Shown here one piece after another: positions 1 through 6,992 of a stretch of 21,016 nt of DNA. Below the pieces are notes generated by a model. The model searched no databases and had not been told where the DNA came from. It saw only the letters and a list, made by a program, of their open reading frames with translations. Location: NCBI GenBank assembly GCA_943914405.1, contig CALUBX010000041.1, positions 1-21,016 on the forward strand, in the 5' to 3' direction. Numbering within the stretch: position 1 is the stretch's first letter; the number at the start of each line of letters is the position of its first letter. This DNA is from an uncultured Hyphomicrobiales bacterium (GTDB lineage Bacteria > Pseudomonadota > Alphaproteobacteria > Rhizobiales > Rhizobiaceae). The position numbers were made by a program, and so were the translations under genes.

Positions 1-94
1 CCTCCCCTCGGCCTCCCCTTCGAGGCCGGCAAGCCACTTTTCATGCAGCCAGCGTGGGATTTCGCGCCTTCCGCCCGGTTTTCAAGTCGCGCGC

Positions 95-123
95 AACATA
101 GTTTTGGGCGCCCGTATAGTCAA
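95..123 (-). promoter_or_regulatory. Putative sigma-70 promoter reading out of the left edge
   Basis: On the minus strand TTGACT (123-118) and TATGTT (100-95) are separated by exactly 17 bases, close to the housekeeping consensus. It points leftwards. A possible ATG lies at 44-42, with an Arg/Lys/Pro-rich reading frame open to the window edge, so it may drive a gene that lies mostly outside the window. No ribosome binding site is obvious in front of that ATG, so the gene itself is not called. The remaining bases 1-240 show nothing else convincing. Confidence 0.4.
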
Positions 124-240
124 GGCACCCAGCAAGGTTCATTTAGAGGAAATTAAGGACCGTATTTCAATCGGTTAGGTGGCGAAAGAGGCTAGCCCCG
201 CAAAACTTCCGCGGGAATCGCGGCCTTGTAAGCGGTGGCA

Positions 241-1458
241 TCAGCTCCAACCACCACCATAGGTACGGTAGAAGACATGCAGGCCGATGCGCCCGACCTT
301 CTTCATGGTCTTCGCCCAGCCCGGCCGGACATAGACCGCATGGTAATGGGTCGCGGAGCCGACCTCCGGGAGCCATATCTTTCCGGCTGTGACGGCCATA
401 GCCACTTCACGTGCAGTCGCCCAGTGATCCTGCGAGCGGATTCGGTCCTGGATGTTGTCGCAGGCGAAGGAGAACTGGCAGCGATTGCGCCAGTCTTCGT
501 TCTGGTAGACCACGTCACAGATCGTCTTGGGATAGGAAGGGTTACGGACCCGGTTGAGGATGACCTGGGCAACGGCTGCCTGGCCGCGCACGGACTCGCC
601 GCGCGCCTCGAAATAGATGCCGGAGGCCAAGCACTGCTGCTCCTTCGGCGAAAACACCAGCGGCGGAAGGACGGCGGCTGCCCAGGCATGGTCTTGCGGA
701 CCGATCGGCGGAATGAAGCGGCCTGCATTGGGCCTCTCCTTCAGGATCGCGTCGAAGGGCGATTCCTTGGAGAAGTCCGGTCTGGATGAGGCATAGGCGG
801 TGGCCAGAACATCCGTCTGCTCATTATTGACCAGGCTGGCGATCGTCGGTGGAAGTTCGCTGCCCGGCTCCGCCTCGTCCTTGCGCATATAGAAGGTGGC
901 GAGTTCTACCGGCTGCTCATCGCGATCGGCCTTCACGAAGGCGGTCATGTCTTCCTTTTGCTCGACGGGTGCTGTCAGGGCACTCGACCGCTGCAGAACC
1001 GAGCCAGCGGAAAAGGCCTTGGGCGGAAGCATGGGCTCGATGGCGACGATCCGGCCTTTCTTGCCTTCACGGTTCACGCGGTCTTCGTCCGGCGTCCCGT
1101 CCTGCGGCTTGTCTTCGCCGACAAGCGCCAGCTTGCGGCCATCCGGAAGCGTAACCCCCGCATCGCCGCCAAAAGCCTCCCCTCCTCCAGGGAAGGACAG
1201 CGACGCTGCGTGAATGGAACCTGCCGGAGATGCGGTCATCACCATTCGCCACTGTTCAGACCCACGCGCGAAACCGGAAAAGAGGTCGCCGAGATCGCCC
1301 TGGGCCGGCACGGCGGGGAACAGGAGCCAGGAGGCAAGGCCGAAGACGGCCGGGGAAATCCATCCGTCCCAGCGGGACGAGGACTTGCGACGCACAAAAC
1401 GCTTCGGACGCAAACCAGTTACTCCACAAGGCAAATCGACCCGGCGAAGATGAATCAT
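241..1458 (-). CDS. Cell wall hydrolase, SleB/CwlJ type (Hydrolase_2)
   Basis: Predicted peptidoglycan hydrolase of 405 residues. The C-terminal part (about 274-402) is a Hydrolase_2 domain. It carries the hallmark SGIYFEARGES with the likely catalytic Glu near residue 284, then QVILNRV, an NRCQFSFAC segment and a terminal YRTYGGGW. This domain is known from spore cortex-lytic enzymes, but in alphaproteobacteria it serves general envelope remodelling. The N terminus has a basic stretch (residues 20-29) and a hydrophobic segment (about 33-52) ending PAVPAQG, so it is either a cleaved signal peptide or a membrane anchor to the periplasm. Residues 55-270 look low-complexity and unassigned. The ATG at 1458 has a weak AAGG in front. 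A TTG at 1413 with GGAG eight bases upstream is a good alternative start (390 residues) and keeps the signal sequence. It lies downstream of kup but is separated from it by a terminator. Confidence 0.85.
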   Translation of the reverse strand: MIHLRRVDLPCGVTGLRPKRFVRRKSSSRWDGWISPAVFGLASWLLFPAVPAQGDLGDLFSGFARGSEQWRMVMTASPAGSIHAASLSFPGGGEAFGGDAGVTLPDGRKLALVGEDKPQDGTPDEDRVNREGKKGRIVAIEPMLPPKAFSAGSVLQRSSALTAPVEQKEDMTAFVKADRDEQPVELATFYMRKDEAEPGSELPPTIASLVNNEQTDVLATAYASSRPDFSKESPFDAILKERPNAGRFIPPIGPQDHAWAAAVLPPLVFSPKEQQCLASGIYFEARGESVRGQAAVAQVILNRVRNPSYPKTICDVVYQNEDWRNRCQFSFACDNIQDRIRSQDHWATAREVAMAVTAGKIWLPEVGSATHYHAVYVRPGWAKTMKKVGRIGLHVFYRTYGGGWS

Positions 1459-1478
1459 TAACCTTGATGAGCGGTTAA
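1458..1478. repeat. Inverted repeat TTAACC-N9-GGTTAA at the hydrolase start
   Basis: Perfect 6-bp inverted arms at 1458-1463 and 1473-1478, nine bases apart, touch the annotated ATG of the cell wall hydrolase. If translation starts at the TTG at 1413 they lie in the upstream control region. TTAACC resembles half of the CtrA box of alphaproteobacteria, but the spacing is not the classical TTAA-N7-TTAA. Confidence 0.4.
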
Positions 1479-1532
1479 CACCTGGGCGCGGAGGGCCTTA
1501 GAGAGACATCTATTTCAGTAACTTCACATAAA

Positions 1533-1571
1533 CGTCAGCAGGAGGGAGGAGCCGGGACCCGGCTCCTGACG
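1533..1571 (-). terminator. Terminator downstream of kup
   Basis: Arms AGGAGCCGGG (1547-1556) and CCCGGCTCCT (1558-1567) are perfectly complementary around one central base, so the hairpin has at least 8 paired bases. CGTCAG (1533-1538) and CTGACG (1566-1571) offer an alternative outer pairing. In the minus sense it starts 5 bases after the kup stop and is followed by TTTATG. The T tract is short, so efficiency is uncertain. Confidence 0.6.
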
Positions 1572-1576
1572 GCTCA

Positions 1577-3478
1577 TCAGATGATGACATGCGAGCCGAG
1601 TTCCACCACCCGGTTTGCCGGAAGGTGGAAATAGTCGGACGGATCGGTCGCCGCATTGGCCATGGCGATGAACAGCCTGTCCTGCCACATGGGCATGCCC
1701 GAGGCAGCATCCGGCACCAGCTTGCGCCGCCCCAGATAGAAGGAGGTGGACATGATGTCGAATTTGAACCCGGTCTTGCGCAGATAGGCCAGAGCCTGCG
1801 AGACGTTGTGCGACTGCATGAAGCCGAAGCGCAGTTCGATCAACGTGAAACGATCCGAGATCTTCTCGATGCGGAAGCGTTGCTCCAGCGACACGCGCGG
1901 CTTGTTGACCGTGGTGATGGTGAGGATCACGTTCTTCTCGTGCAGCACGTGATTGTGCTTGATATTGTGCAGGAGCGCGGCCGGCGCGGTCTCGGGATCC
2001 CCGGTCAGGAAGATGGCGATGCCCGGCACGGAAACCGGCGCGTGGTCGCTCTTCTTTTCCACCATCGGGATAAAGGTGCCGAGCGGCACGTCGATGCGGC
2101 GTGTCTTTTCGAACAGGATGCCCGCGCCACGCCGCCAGGTCCACATGACGATCGTGAAGATGATCGCCATCATCACCGGCACCCAGCCGCCGTCATGGAT
2201 CTTGAGCAGGTTCGCCCCCAGGAACACGACTTCGAGCGCCAGCAGAGGTGCAAGCGTCGCGATGGCGAGGCTTTGCGGCCAGCGCCATCTCAGCCGCACG
2301 AACTCAAACGCCATAAGGGTGGTGACCACCATCGCGCCCGTCACCGAGATGCCATAAGCGGTGGCAAGCGCATCCGAGCTTTCGAAGCCGAGCACGAGGG
2401 CGATGACGCCGACCAAAAGCAGCGTATTGACCCCGGGCAGGAAGATCTGCCCCGTATTGGTTTCCGAGGTGAACAGGATCTGCATGCGCGGCAGGTAGCC
2501 GAGATGGATCGCCTGCCTCACCAGGGAGAAGGCGCCCGTGATGACCGCCTGGCTGGCGATAATGGTTGCCGCTGTCGCCAAGATCACCATGGGCAGCAGC
2601 GCCCATTCTGGGAACATGAGGTAGAACGGATCGGACATCGCCTCCGGCCGCTTCAGCACGAGGGCGCCCTGGCCCAGATAGTTCAGCGTCAGTGCCGGGA
2701 ACACCAGGAGGAACCAGGCCCACTGGATTGGGCGGCGGCCGAAATGGCCGAGGTCTGCATACAGCGCCTCGGCGCCGGTCACGGTCAGGAAGACCGCGCC
2801 GAGCACGACAATGCCGACGTAGCCTTCGCGCAGCATGAACTGGATGGCGTGCCACGGGTTGAAGGCTGCCAGGATGCTGAGGTCGTCGAAAAGATGCGCG
2901 ACACCGCCGGCGGCGAGTGCGACGAACCAGACGGCGGTGATGGGGCCGAAGAAGCGGGCAAGCGGCCCGGTGCCCTTGGACTGAATGGCAAAAAGCGCGA
3001 TCAGGATGCCGACCGAGACGGGCAGGACGGCACTCTGAAGGGAAGGCGCAACCAGTTTCAGCCCCTCGACCGCGGACATGACGGAGAGCGCCGGCGTGAT
3101 CATGGCATCGCCCAGGAACAGGGCGGCGCCGACCAGACCGAGCAACATAAGCATCGCGCGCTGGCCGTTCGCGGCCTTGGTCAGAAGGGCGAGAAGCGAC
3201 AGCGTTCCACCTTCACCATCGTTGTCGGCCCTCAGGAGAAAGAGGACATATTTGAAGGTGACGATGATCGTCAGCGTCCAGATCATCAGAGAGATGAGGC
3301 CGATGATCTCCGCTTCCGTGACCCCGTCATGCGAAATGGGCTTCAAAGCCTCACGAAAAGCATAGAGCGGGCTCGTGCCGATGTCGCCGTAAACGACACC
3401 GACCGATCCGAGTGCGAGCGAGAACAGGCTCTGGACCTTCAGCTTCTCACTGGCATGATGTTCTGCAGGATGACCCAT
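1577..3478 (-). CDS. kup: Kup-family potassium uptake permease
   Basis: Low-affinity K+ transporter of the KUP/HAK/KT family in the inner membrane, probably K+/H+ symport by analogy with E. coli Kup. The 633-residue product has the family signature GDIGTSPLYAF at residues 31-41, followed by about twelve hydrophobic segments up to roughly residue 450. The soluble C-terminal part contains VPGIAIFLTGDP and ends in VVELGSHVII. The ATG at 3478 is preferred. It lies 14 bases after the corA stop and gives the usual short hydrophilic N terminus. The open frame continues up to 3583, but that would overlap corA by 91 bases and add residues unlike the family. The ribosome binding site is poor (AGGG about 13 bases upstream), which suggests translational coupling to corA. 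It appears co-transcribed with corA and ends at a strong hairpin. Confidence 0.95.
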   Translation of the reverse strand: MGHPAEHHASEKLKVQSLFSLALGSVGVVYGDIGTSPLYAFREALKPISHDGVTEAEIIGLISLMIWTLTIIVTFKYVLFLLRADNDGEGGTLSLLALLTKAANGQRAMLMLLGLVGAALFLGDAMITPALSVMSAVEGLKLVAPSLQSAVLPVSVGILIALFAIQSKGTGPLARFFGPITAVWFVALAAGGVAHLFDDLSILAAFNPWHAIQFMLREGYVGIVVLGAVFLTVTGAEALYADLGHFGRRPIQWAWFLLVFPALTLNYLGQGALVLKRPEAMSDPFYLMFPEWALLPMVILATAATIIASQAVITGAFSLVRQAIHLGYLPRMQILFTSETNTGQIFLPGVNTLLLVGVIALVLGFESSDALATAYGISVTGAMVVTTLMAFEFVRLRWRWPQSLAIATLAPLLALEVVFLGANLLKIHDGGWVPVMMAIIFTIVMWTWRRGAGILFEKTRRIDVPLGTFIPMVEKKSDHAPVSVPGIAIFLTGDPETAPAALLHNIKHNHVLHEKNVILTITTVNKPRVSLEQRFRIEKISDRFTLIELRFGFMQSHNVSQALAYLRKTGFKFDIMSTSFYLGRRKLVPDAASGMPMWQDRLFIAMANAATDPSDYFHLPANRVVELGSHVII

Positions 3479-3492
3479 ATGGGGATCTGGCC

Positions 3493-4464
3493 CTATAGCC
3501 AGCCTTTCCAACGGAAAACAAAAAAGGGAATGATGGCGGACAACAGCATGCCGAGAATGGCAAGGGGATAGCCCAGGTGCCAATCGAGCTCCGGCATGAA
3601 ATGGAAGTTCATCCCATAGATGGAGGCGACAAGCGTCGGTGGCAAGAACACCACCGACGCGATGGAAAAGATCTTGATGATGGCGTTCTGCTCGACATTG
3701 ATCAGCCCCAGCGAGGCATCAAGCAGGAAGGCGATGTTGCCCGACACGAAGCCTGCATGCTCCGAAAGCGTCTCCACATCACGGGCAACGGTGCGGCACA
3801 GCGTGTCGTCGGTCGGGTTTTCGCGCATCACCGGCGCATTAGCCAGAAAGGTCAGGAGCCGCGAGAGAGAACCGAGGCTGTCCCGCAGCTTGCCCACCAA
3901 ACGATGATATTGCGCAATCTGGGCCAGCTTGCCCTCAAGGAATCTTGGCGGGCGACGCTTGCCGCGATCAAGGAAGATGTCGGTGGACAGCTTGTCGAGA
4001 CGATCAGCGGCCTGCTCCAGGATCTCGGCCGTGCGGTCCACCACGGTTTCCAACAGATGTGCCAAGAGGCTGGTCGCGCTTTTCGTGAATTCGCCATTGC
4101 GTCCCAGCGCATCAATGAACAGGCGGAAGCTCTTCGGATTGGCGTAACGGATCGTAACCAGGCGGTCGCCGGCCAGGATGAACCCCACATCCGTCAGTTC
4201 CGGGTTGGGACCGTCGGCACCGGCAACCAATGACCCAGTCATGAAGACGGCACCGCGTTCGATGTAAAGGCGGCTCGAAGGTTCGATATCCTTCAGATCC
4301 TCGCGCGTGGGAATAGACACACCCAGCAGGCTCTCGACATAGCTGTCCTCACGCGATGTCGGCTCGAAAAGGTCGATCCAAACGACATCCTCTGGAAGCT
4401 GCCGCAAGGCTTCGGCCGGCGCGAGCGTCTTCAACGAGCCATTGGCGCAATAGGCGTTGATCAA
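3493..4464 (-). CDS. corA: CorA-family magnesium/divalent cation transporter
   Basis: Inner-membrane Mg2+ (possibly Co2+/Ni2+) channel of the CorA family; active as a pentamer in known members. The 323-residue product has a long soluble N-terminal domain with helical stretches, then two C-terminal transmembrane segments. The selectivity motif YGMNFHFMPELDW (GMN at about 284-286) sits between them, and the protein ends in the basic FRWKGWL. The start is TTG at 4464: GGAG lies seven bases upstream and the product begins with INAYCANG, as in relatives. Another in-frame TTG at 4512 would add 16 Arg/Pro-rich residues and has no clear ribosome binding site. The kup start follows 14 bases after the TAG stop, so both cation transporters probably share a transcript. 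A promoter and repeat-rich leader precede it. Confidence 0.93.
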   Translation of the reverse strand: MINAYCANGSLKTLAPAEALRQLPEDVVWIDLFEPTSREDSYVESLLGVSIPTREDLKDIEPSSRLYIERGAVFMTGSLVAGADGPNPELTDVGFILAGDRLVTIRYANPKSFRLFIDALGRNGEFTKSATSLLAHLLETVVDRTAEILEQAADRLDKLSTDIFLDRGKRRPPRFLEGKLAQIAQYHRLVGKLRDSLGSLSRLLTFLANAPVMRENPTDDTLCRTVARDVETLSEHAGFVSGNIAFLLDASLGLINVEQNAIIKIFSIASVVFLPPTLVASIYGMNFHFMPELDWHLGYPLAILGMLLSAIIPFFVFRWKGWL

Positions 4465-4503
4465 TCGTGGTCTCCGACCGAAACGGATCGGCCTTGAAGG
4501 GGG

Positions 4504-4531
4504 AACCGGCAAATGGTCCCGTAACCGGCAA
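4504..4531. repeat. Direct repeat AACCGGCAA in the corA leader
   Basis: AACCGGCAA occurs at 4504-4512 and again at 4523-4531, a 19-bp period (close to two helical turns). Both copies lie between the predicted corA promoter and its TTG start. They could be an operator or part of a leader RNA structure. No known binding protein is recognised. Confidence 0.45.
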
Positions 4532-4543
4532 TGACAGGAGACT

Positions 4544-4632
4544 GCCTCCGGCGGGAGGCGCCTATAAAGGCAGCTATATCCAAAATCAAGAGCTGCATCA
4601 GAACTACCCCCGGCGGAGCACCATGACTCCGC
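4544..4632. repeat. Three short inverted repeats upstream of corA
   Basis: Perfect 6-bp arms: GCCTCC 4544-4549 with GGAGGC 4554-4559 (4-base loop); GCAGCT 4570-4575 with AGCTGC 4591-4596 (15-base loop, spanning part of the promoter); GCGGAG 4613-4618 with CTCCGC 4627-4632 (8-base loop). The first sits at the predicted corA transcription start. No known riboswitch consensus was recognised in this 285-bp gap. Confidence 0.4.
4561..4589 (-). promoter_or_regulatory. Putative sigma-70 promoter of corA-kup
   Basis: On the minus strand TTGATT (4589-4584) and TATAGG (4566-4561) are 17 bases apart. Transcription would begin near 4554, giving a leader of about 90 bases before the TTG of corA. Assigned by eye from consensus and spacing only. 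Confidence 0.45.
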
Positions 4633-4729
4633 AGGGAGGGATATTCAAGCCGTGCCCTCAAACTCTATTGGAACAGCTCCATATGCCATAGCCGAAATCT
4701 TGGGACTTACCTTCGCCCCCATGTGCCCA

Positions 4730-4744
4730 CCAGGCACTGCCTGG
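4730..4744 (-). terminator. Hairpin just after mrp
   Basis: CCAGGCA (4730-4736) and TGCCTGG (4738-4744) are perfect inverted arms around one base. The hairpin begins five bases past the mrp stop codon in the minus sense. There is no T tract after it, so it may only protect the 3' end or give weak termination. Confidence 0.3.
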
Positions 4745-4749
4745 ACCCA

Positions 4750-5913
4750 TTATTCGAAGACGATGGCCGGCGCCTGACGCTGCACCCGGCCACCCAATTC
4801 CGACCAGAGCTTTGCCGCCATGTCCCTGTAGATACTGGCGATTGCACTCTGCGGATCGGACGCGACTACCGGAACCCCGGCATCGGAGCGCTCGCGGATA
4901 TCGATGGTGAGCGGAACTTCGCCGAGGAAAGGGACACCGATACGTGCAGCCTCATCCCTGGCACCGCCGTGGCCGAAGATGTCGTAGCGAGCGCCGGTAT
5001 CGGGGGCCAGGAAGTAGCTCATGTTCTCGACGATGCCGAGGAGCGGGACTTCCACTTTGCGGAACATGGCAATCCCCTTGCGGGCGTCGATGAGCGCAAG
5101 ATCCTGCGGGGTGGACACGATAACTGCGCCCGCAAGCGGCACCTGCTGGGCCATGGTCAGCTGGGCATCGCCCGTACCCGGCGGCATGTCCACCACGAGA
5201 ACATCAAGATCTCCCCAGGCCACTTCACGCAGCATCTGCATGAGCGCCGACTGAACCATGGGGCCCCGCCAGATCATGGCCGTTTCCTCATCCACCAGAA
5301 AGCCCATCGACATGGCTTTCAGGCCATAGTTCTCCATCGGCACGATGATGCGGTTTTCGATCTGTTGCGGGCGGCCTGATATCTTCAGGAGGCGTGGAAT
5401 GGATGGACCATAGATATCGGCGTCGAGGATGCCGACTTTCAAGCCGTTGGCCTGGAGGCCAAGCGCCAGGTTCACGGCTGTGGTGGATTTACCGACCCCG
5501 CCCTTGCCCGAGGCGACAGCGATAATTGCGCCAATGCCGGGAACGCCGATCTTCTCCCGACCGTGCCCATGTCCCTGCCCCTGTGGCGGATGAGAATGGC
5601 CCCCATGGGCGTGACCGCCGGAAGCGGTCGTCTGTTGGCGCGGAGCCGGCGCAGCCCCGGCCTTTCGGTCCGCTGTCAGGGTTACCAAGGCACCCTTGAC
5701 GCCGGGGATGGTCTTCACCGTCTTTTCGGCGGCCACGCGAAGCGGCTCCAATTCCTTGGCACGATCCGCCGGTACGGTGATTGAAAAATAGACCTTTCCG
5801 TCAGAGATGAACACGTCCGACACCATTCCCAGAGAGATGATGTCGCCCTGGAGGTCAGGCCCACGCACCTTTGCCAAGGCCTGCACAACCTGATCCTTCG
5901 TGACGTCCGACAT
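4750..5913 (-). CDS. mrp: Mrp/NBP35-family P-loop ATPase, cysteine-free
   Basis: ATPase of the Mrp/ApbC/NBP35 family, whose known members carry iron-sulfur clusters to apoproteins in the cytosol. The 387-residue product has an N-terminal MIP18-like domain (about 5-80), a linker with six His at 101-117, and the ATPase domain from about 122. That domain shows the deviant Walker A GKGGVGKSTT (136-145), LDADIYGPSIPR (162-173) and DMPPGTGDAQLT (242-253). The segment after VENMSY, where E. coli Mrp/ApbC has its CxxC cluster ligands, reads FLAPDTGARYDIF, and the whole protein contains no cysteine. The ATG at 5913 has AAGGAG seven bases upstream, which rules out a longer reading. A promoter lies at 5966-5995. 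The ATPase assignment is firm; a classical cluster-carrier role is doubtful. Confidence 0.94.
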   Translation of the reverse strand: MSDVTKDQVVQALAKVRGPDLQGDIISLGMVSDVFISDGKVYFSITVPADRAKELEPLRVAAEKTVKTIPGVKGALVTLTADRKAGAAPAPRQQTTASGGHAHGGHSHPPQGQGHGHGREKIGVPGIGAIIAVASGKGGVGKSTTAVNLALGLQANGLKVGILDADIYGPSIPRLLKISGRPQQIENRIIVPMENYGLKAMSMGFLVDEETAMIWRGPMVQSALMQMLREVAWGDLDVLVVDMPPGTGDAQLTMAQQVPLAGAVIVSTPQDLALIDARKGIAMFRKVEVPLLGIVENMSYFLAPDTGARYDIFGHGGARDEAARIGVPFLGEVPLTIDIRERSDAGVPVVASDPQSAIASIYRDMAAKLWSELGGRVQRQAPAIVFE

Positions 5914-5917
5914 GCAA

Positions 5918-5949
5918 ATGCTCCTTCGGCGCCAACCCTCGGCGGCGCC
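5918..5949. repeat. Paired GGCGCC arms in the mrp leader
   Basis: Two GGCGCC hexamers, ten bases apart, lie between the predicted mrp transcription start and its ribosome binding site. They can pair into a hairpin that ends next to AAGGAG, so they might influence access of ribosomes. A regulatory role is not shown. Confidence 0.3.
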
Positions 5950-5965
5950 CAAACAATCCTAGGCG

Positions 5966-5995
5966 TATATAGGAACTTGAGACGTGGGGGAGCAA
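5966..5995 (-). promoter_or_regulatory. Putative mrp promoter
   Basis: Minus-strand TTGCTC (5995-5990) and TATATA (5971-5966) are 18 bases apart. The predicted start near 5958 gives a leader of about 45 bases. It lies just downstream of the large hairpin at 6008-6050, which would insulate mrp from luxR transcription. Confidence 0.45.
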
Positions 5996-6007
5996 GCATG
6001 AATAAAG

Positions 6008-6059
6008 CCGCCACCCTTCGGCAGCCCCAGGGCGCTCTGAAGGGTGGCGGTTCTTTCTT
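6008..6059. terminator. Large 12-bp hairpin, terminator between luxR and mrp
   Basis: CCGCCACCCTTC (6008-6019) pairs perfectly with GAAGGGTGGCGG (6039-6050), with a 19-base loop. On the plus strand it is followed by TTCTTTCTT, on the minus strand by CTTTATTC, so it can terminate in both directions. The obvious client is the luxR transcript coming from the right, although that gene stops about 210 bases earlier. Confidence 0.7.
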
Positions 6060-6128
6060 GATGCGTTTCTTGGAACGCTTTCAGTCCCCTCTGGACATGC
6101 CATCATAGAAGCAGGAAGCGTGCCAGGC

Positions 6129-6171
6129 GGAGATTTACTTCGCTTCAGCCGAGAAATAGCGCCAAATCTCC
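6129..6171. repeat. Structured inverted repeat downstream of luxR
   Basis: GGAGATTT (6129-6136) is perfectly complementary to AAATCTCC (6164-6171), and inside it CGCT (6141-6144) pairs with AGCG (6158-6161). This gives a two-step stem-loop of 43 bases in the 200-bp stretch between the luxR stop and the terminator, where no gene is seen. It may belong to a long luxR 3' end or to a small RNA. Confidence 0.4.
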
Positions 6172-6260
6172 TGTGCGATGAAGTTTGCACCGCGCGTTGC
6201 TCACGCAAAGACCAGGATGTTGCCGCTGAAAGGATGGAATCGCCCAATTTTCGGGCTGTT

Positions 6261-6992
6261 TTACTTGATGAGCCCCATACGCAGCGCCTTGGCGACCGCC
6301 TGCGTTCGGTTGACGCTGTCAAGCTTGCGGGCCGCCCGGTTCAGGTAGTGATTGACCGTGTGCTCGGACAGCGAAAGGATCTCGGCGATTTCCGCACTTG
6401 TCTTGCCCGCGGATGTCCAGTTCAGGCAGTCGATCTCGCGCTCGCTCAGCAGATCCGCTGGCCGCACCTCGAGGTTGCGGATTTCCGCAAGCCTCTGGAA
6501 GACATGAACGGCCACATACATCAGTTCCATCATCTGCTGGTCGCTGAATACCGCCGAGGTTCCGCCCCAGGTCACCGCCCCGCGCGTGCCGGAGACATCG
6601 TGGACCGGAAAAAACGCGCCCCGGGCGATGCCGAAACGCAAGAACATGTCCCTGATCCGTTCCATGGACTCATTGGACGCGGCCTTGTCCAGATCGAACG
6701 AAAACGGTGCGGTTGACCGGCGCAACCTGCCGAAGGCCACGCTTGTCTGCATGAGGCCCTCCCGGTCAAAAGTCGACATCAGTTCCGGCGGCCAATTGGT
6801 GACGATGGTATTGGCTGAAAGCTCGCGCGAGGTCGTGGGCGGGAGGTTCAACACCATGAAATGACGGCAGGCATAACGCTCCGTGACCCGCTTCATGAAA
6901 CGAATGACGTCGAACTGAGTACTCAGCCCGGCGATCTCGCGGATGTCGCCGCCGAATGTAAGGGGATCGGTGGCCATCTTCGTATTTGACAT
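6261..6992 (-). CDS. LuxR-family transcriptional regulator
   Basis: DNA-binding regulator of 243 residues. The C terminus (about 180-243) is a clear LuxR/FixJ helix-turn-helix: LSEREIDCL, then GKTSAEIAEILSLSEHTVNHYL. The N-terminal 170 residues resemble the autoinducer-binding fold. NWPPELMSTF and the PFSFD segment fit its layout, but the Asp-Pro pair that contacts the acyl-homoserine lactone amide in TraR/LuxR is Thr-Ser here (about 83-84), and a binding-site Trp is Phe (about 99). A classical lactone ligand is therefore doubtful. No autoinducer synthase is in the window, so it would be a LuxR solo; rhizobial VisN/VisR-like motility regulators are another possibility. The ATG at 6992 has only a weak purine-rich stretch upstream; an ATG at 6977 is an alternative. 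It is divergent from the SMP-30 gene. Confidence 0.88.
   Translation of the reverse strand: MSNTKMATDPLTFGGDIREIAGLSTQFDVIRFMKRVTERYACRHFMVLNLPPTTSRELSANTIVTNWPPELMSTFDREGLMQTSVAFGRLRRSTAPFSFDLDKAASNESMERIRDMFLRFGIARGAFFPVHDVSGTRGAVTWGGTSAVFSDQQMMELMYVAVHVFQRLAEIRNLEVRPADLLSEREIDCLNWTSAGKTSAEIAEILSLSEHTVNHYLNRAARKLDSVNRTQAVAKALRMGLIK

Noticed and set aside
1..44. Possible gene start on the minus strand at 44
   Set aside because: A promoter-like pair lies upstream, but only 15 codons are visible, no ribosome binding site is seen, and the product cannot be identified.
1589..3571. 660-codon open frame on the plus strand opposite kup
   Set aside because: It mirrors kup almost exactly. Its product is Asp/Glu/Arg/His-rich with no recognisable domain, and it arises from the GC-rich codon usage of kup.
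4465..4560. Known Mg2+ riboswitch (M-box) in the corA leader
   Set aside because: None of the conserved M-box sequence blocks could be recognised; only generic hairpins and a direct repeat are seen.
6120..6716. 198-codon open frame on the plus strand across luxR
   Set aside because: Antisense to the helix-turn-helix gene, no recognisable domain; the structured bases at its start are better explained as RNA.
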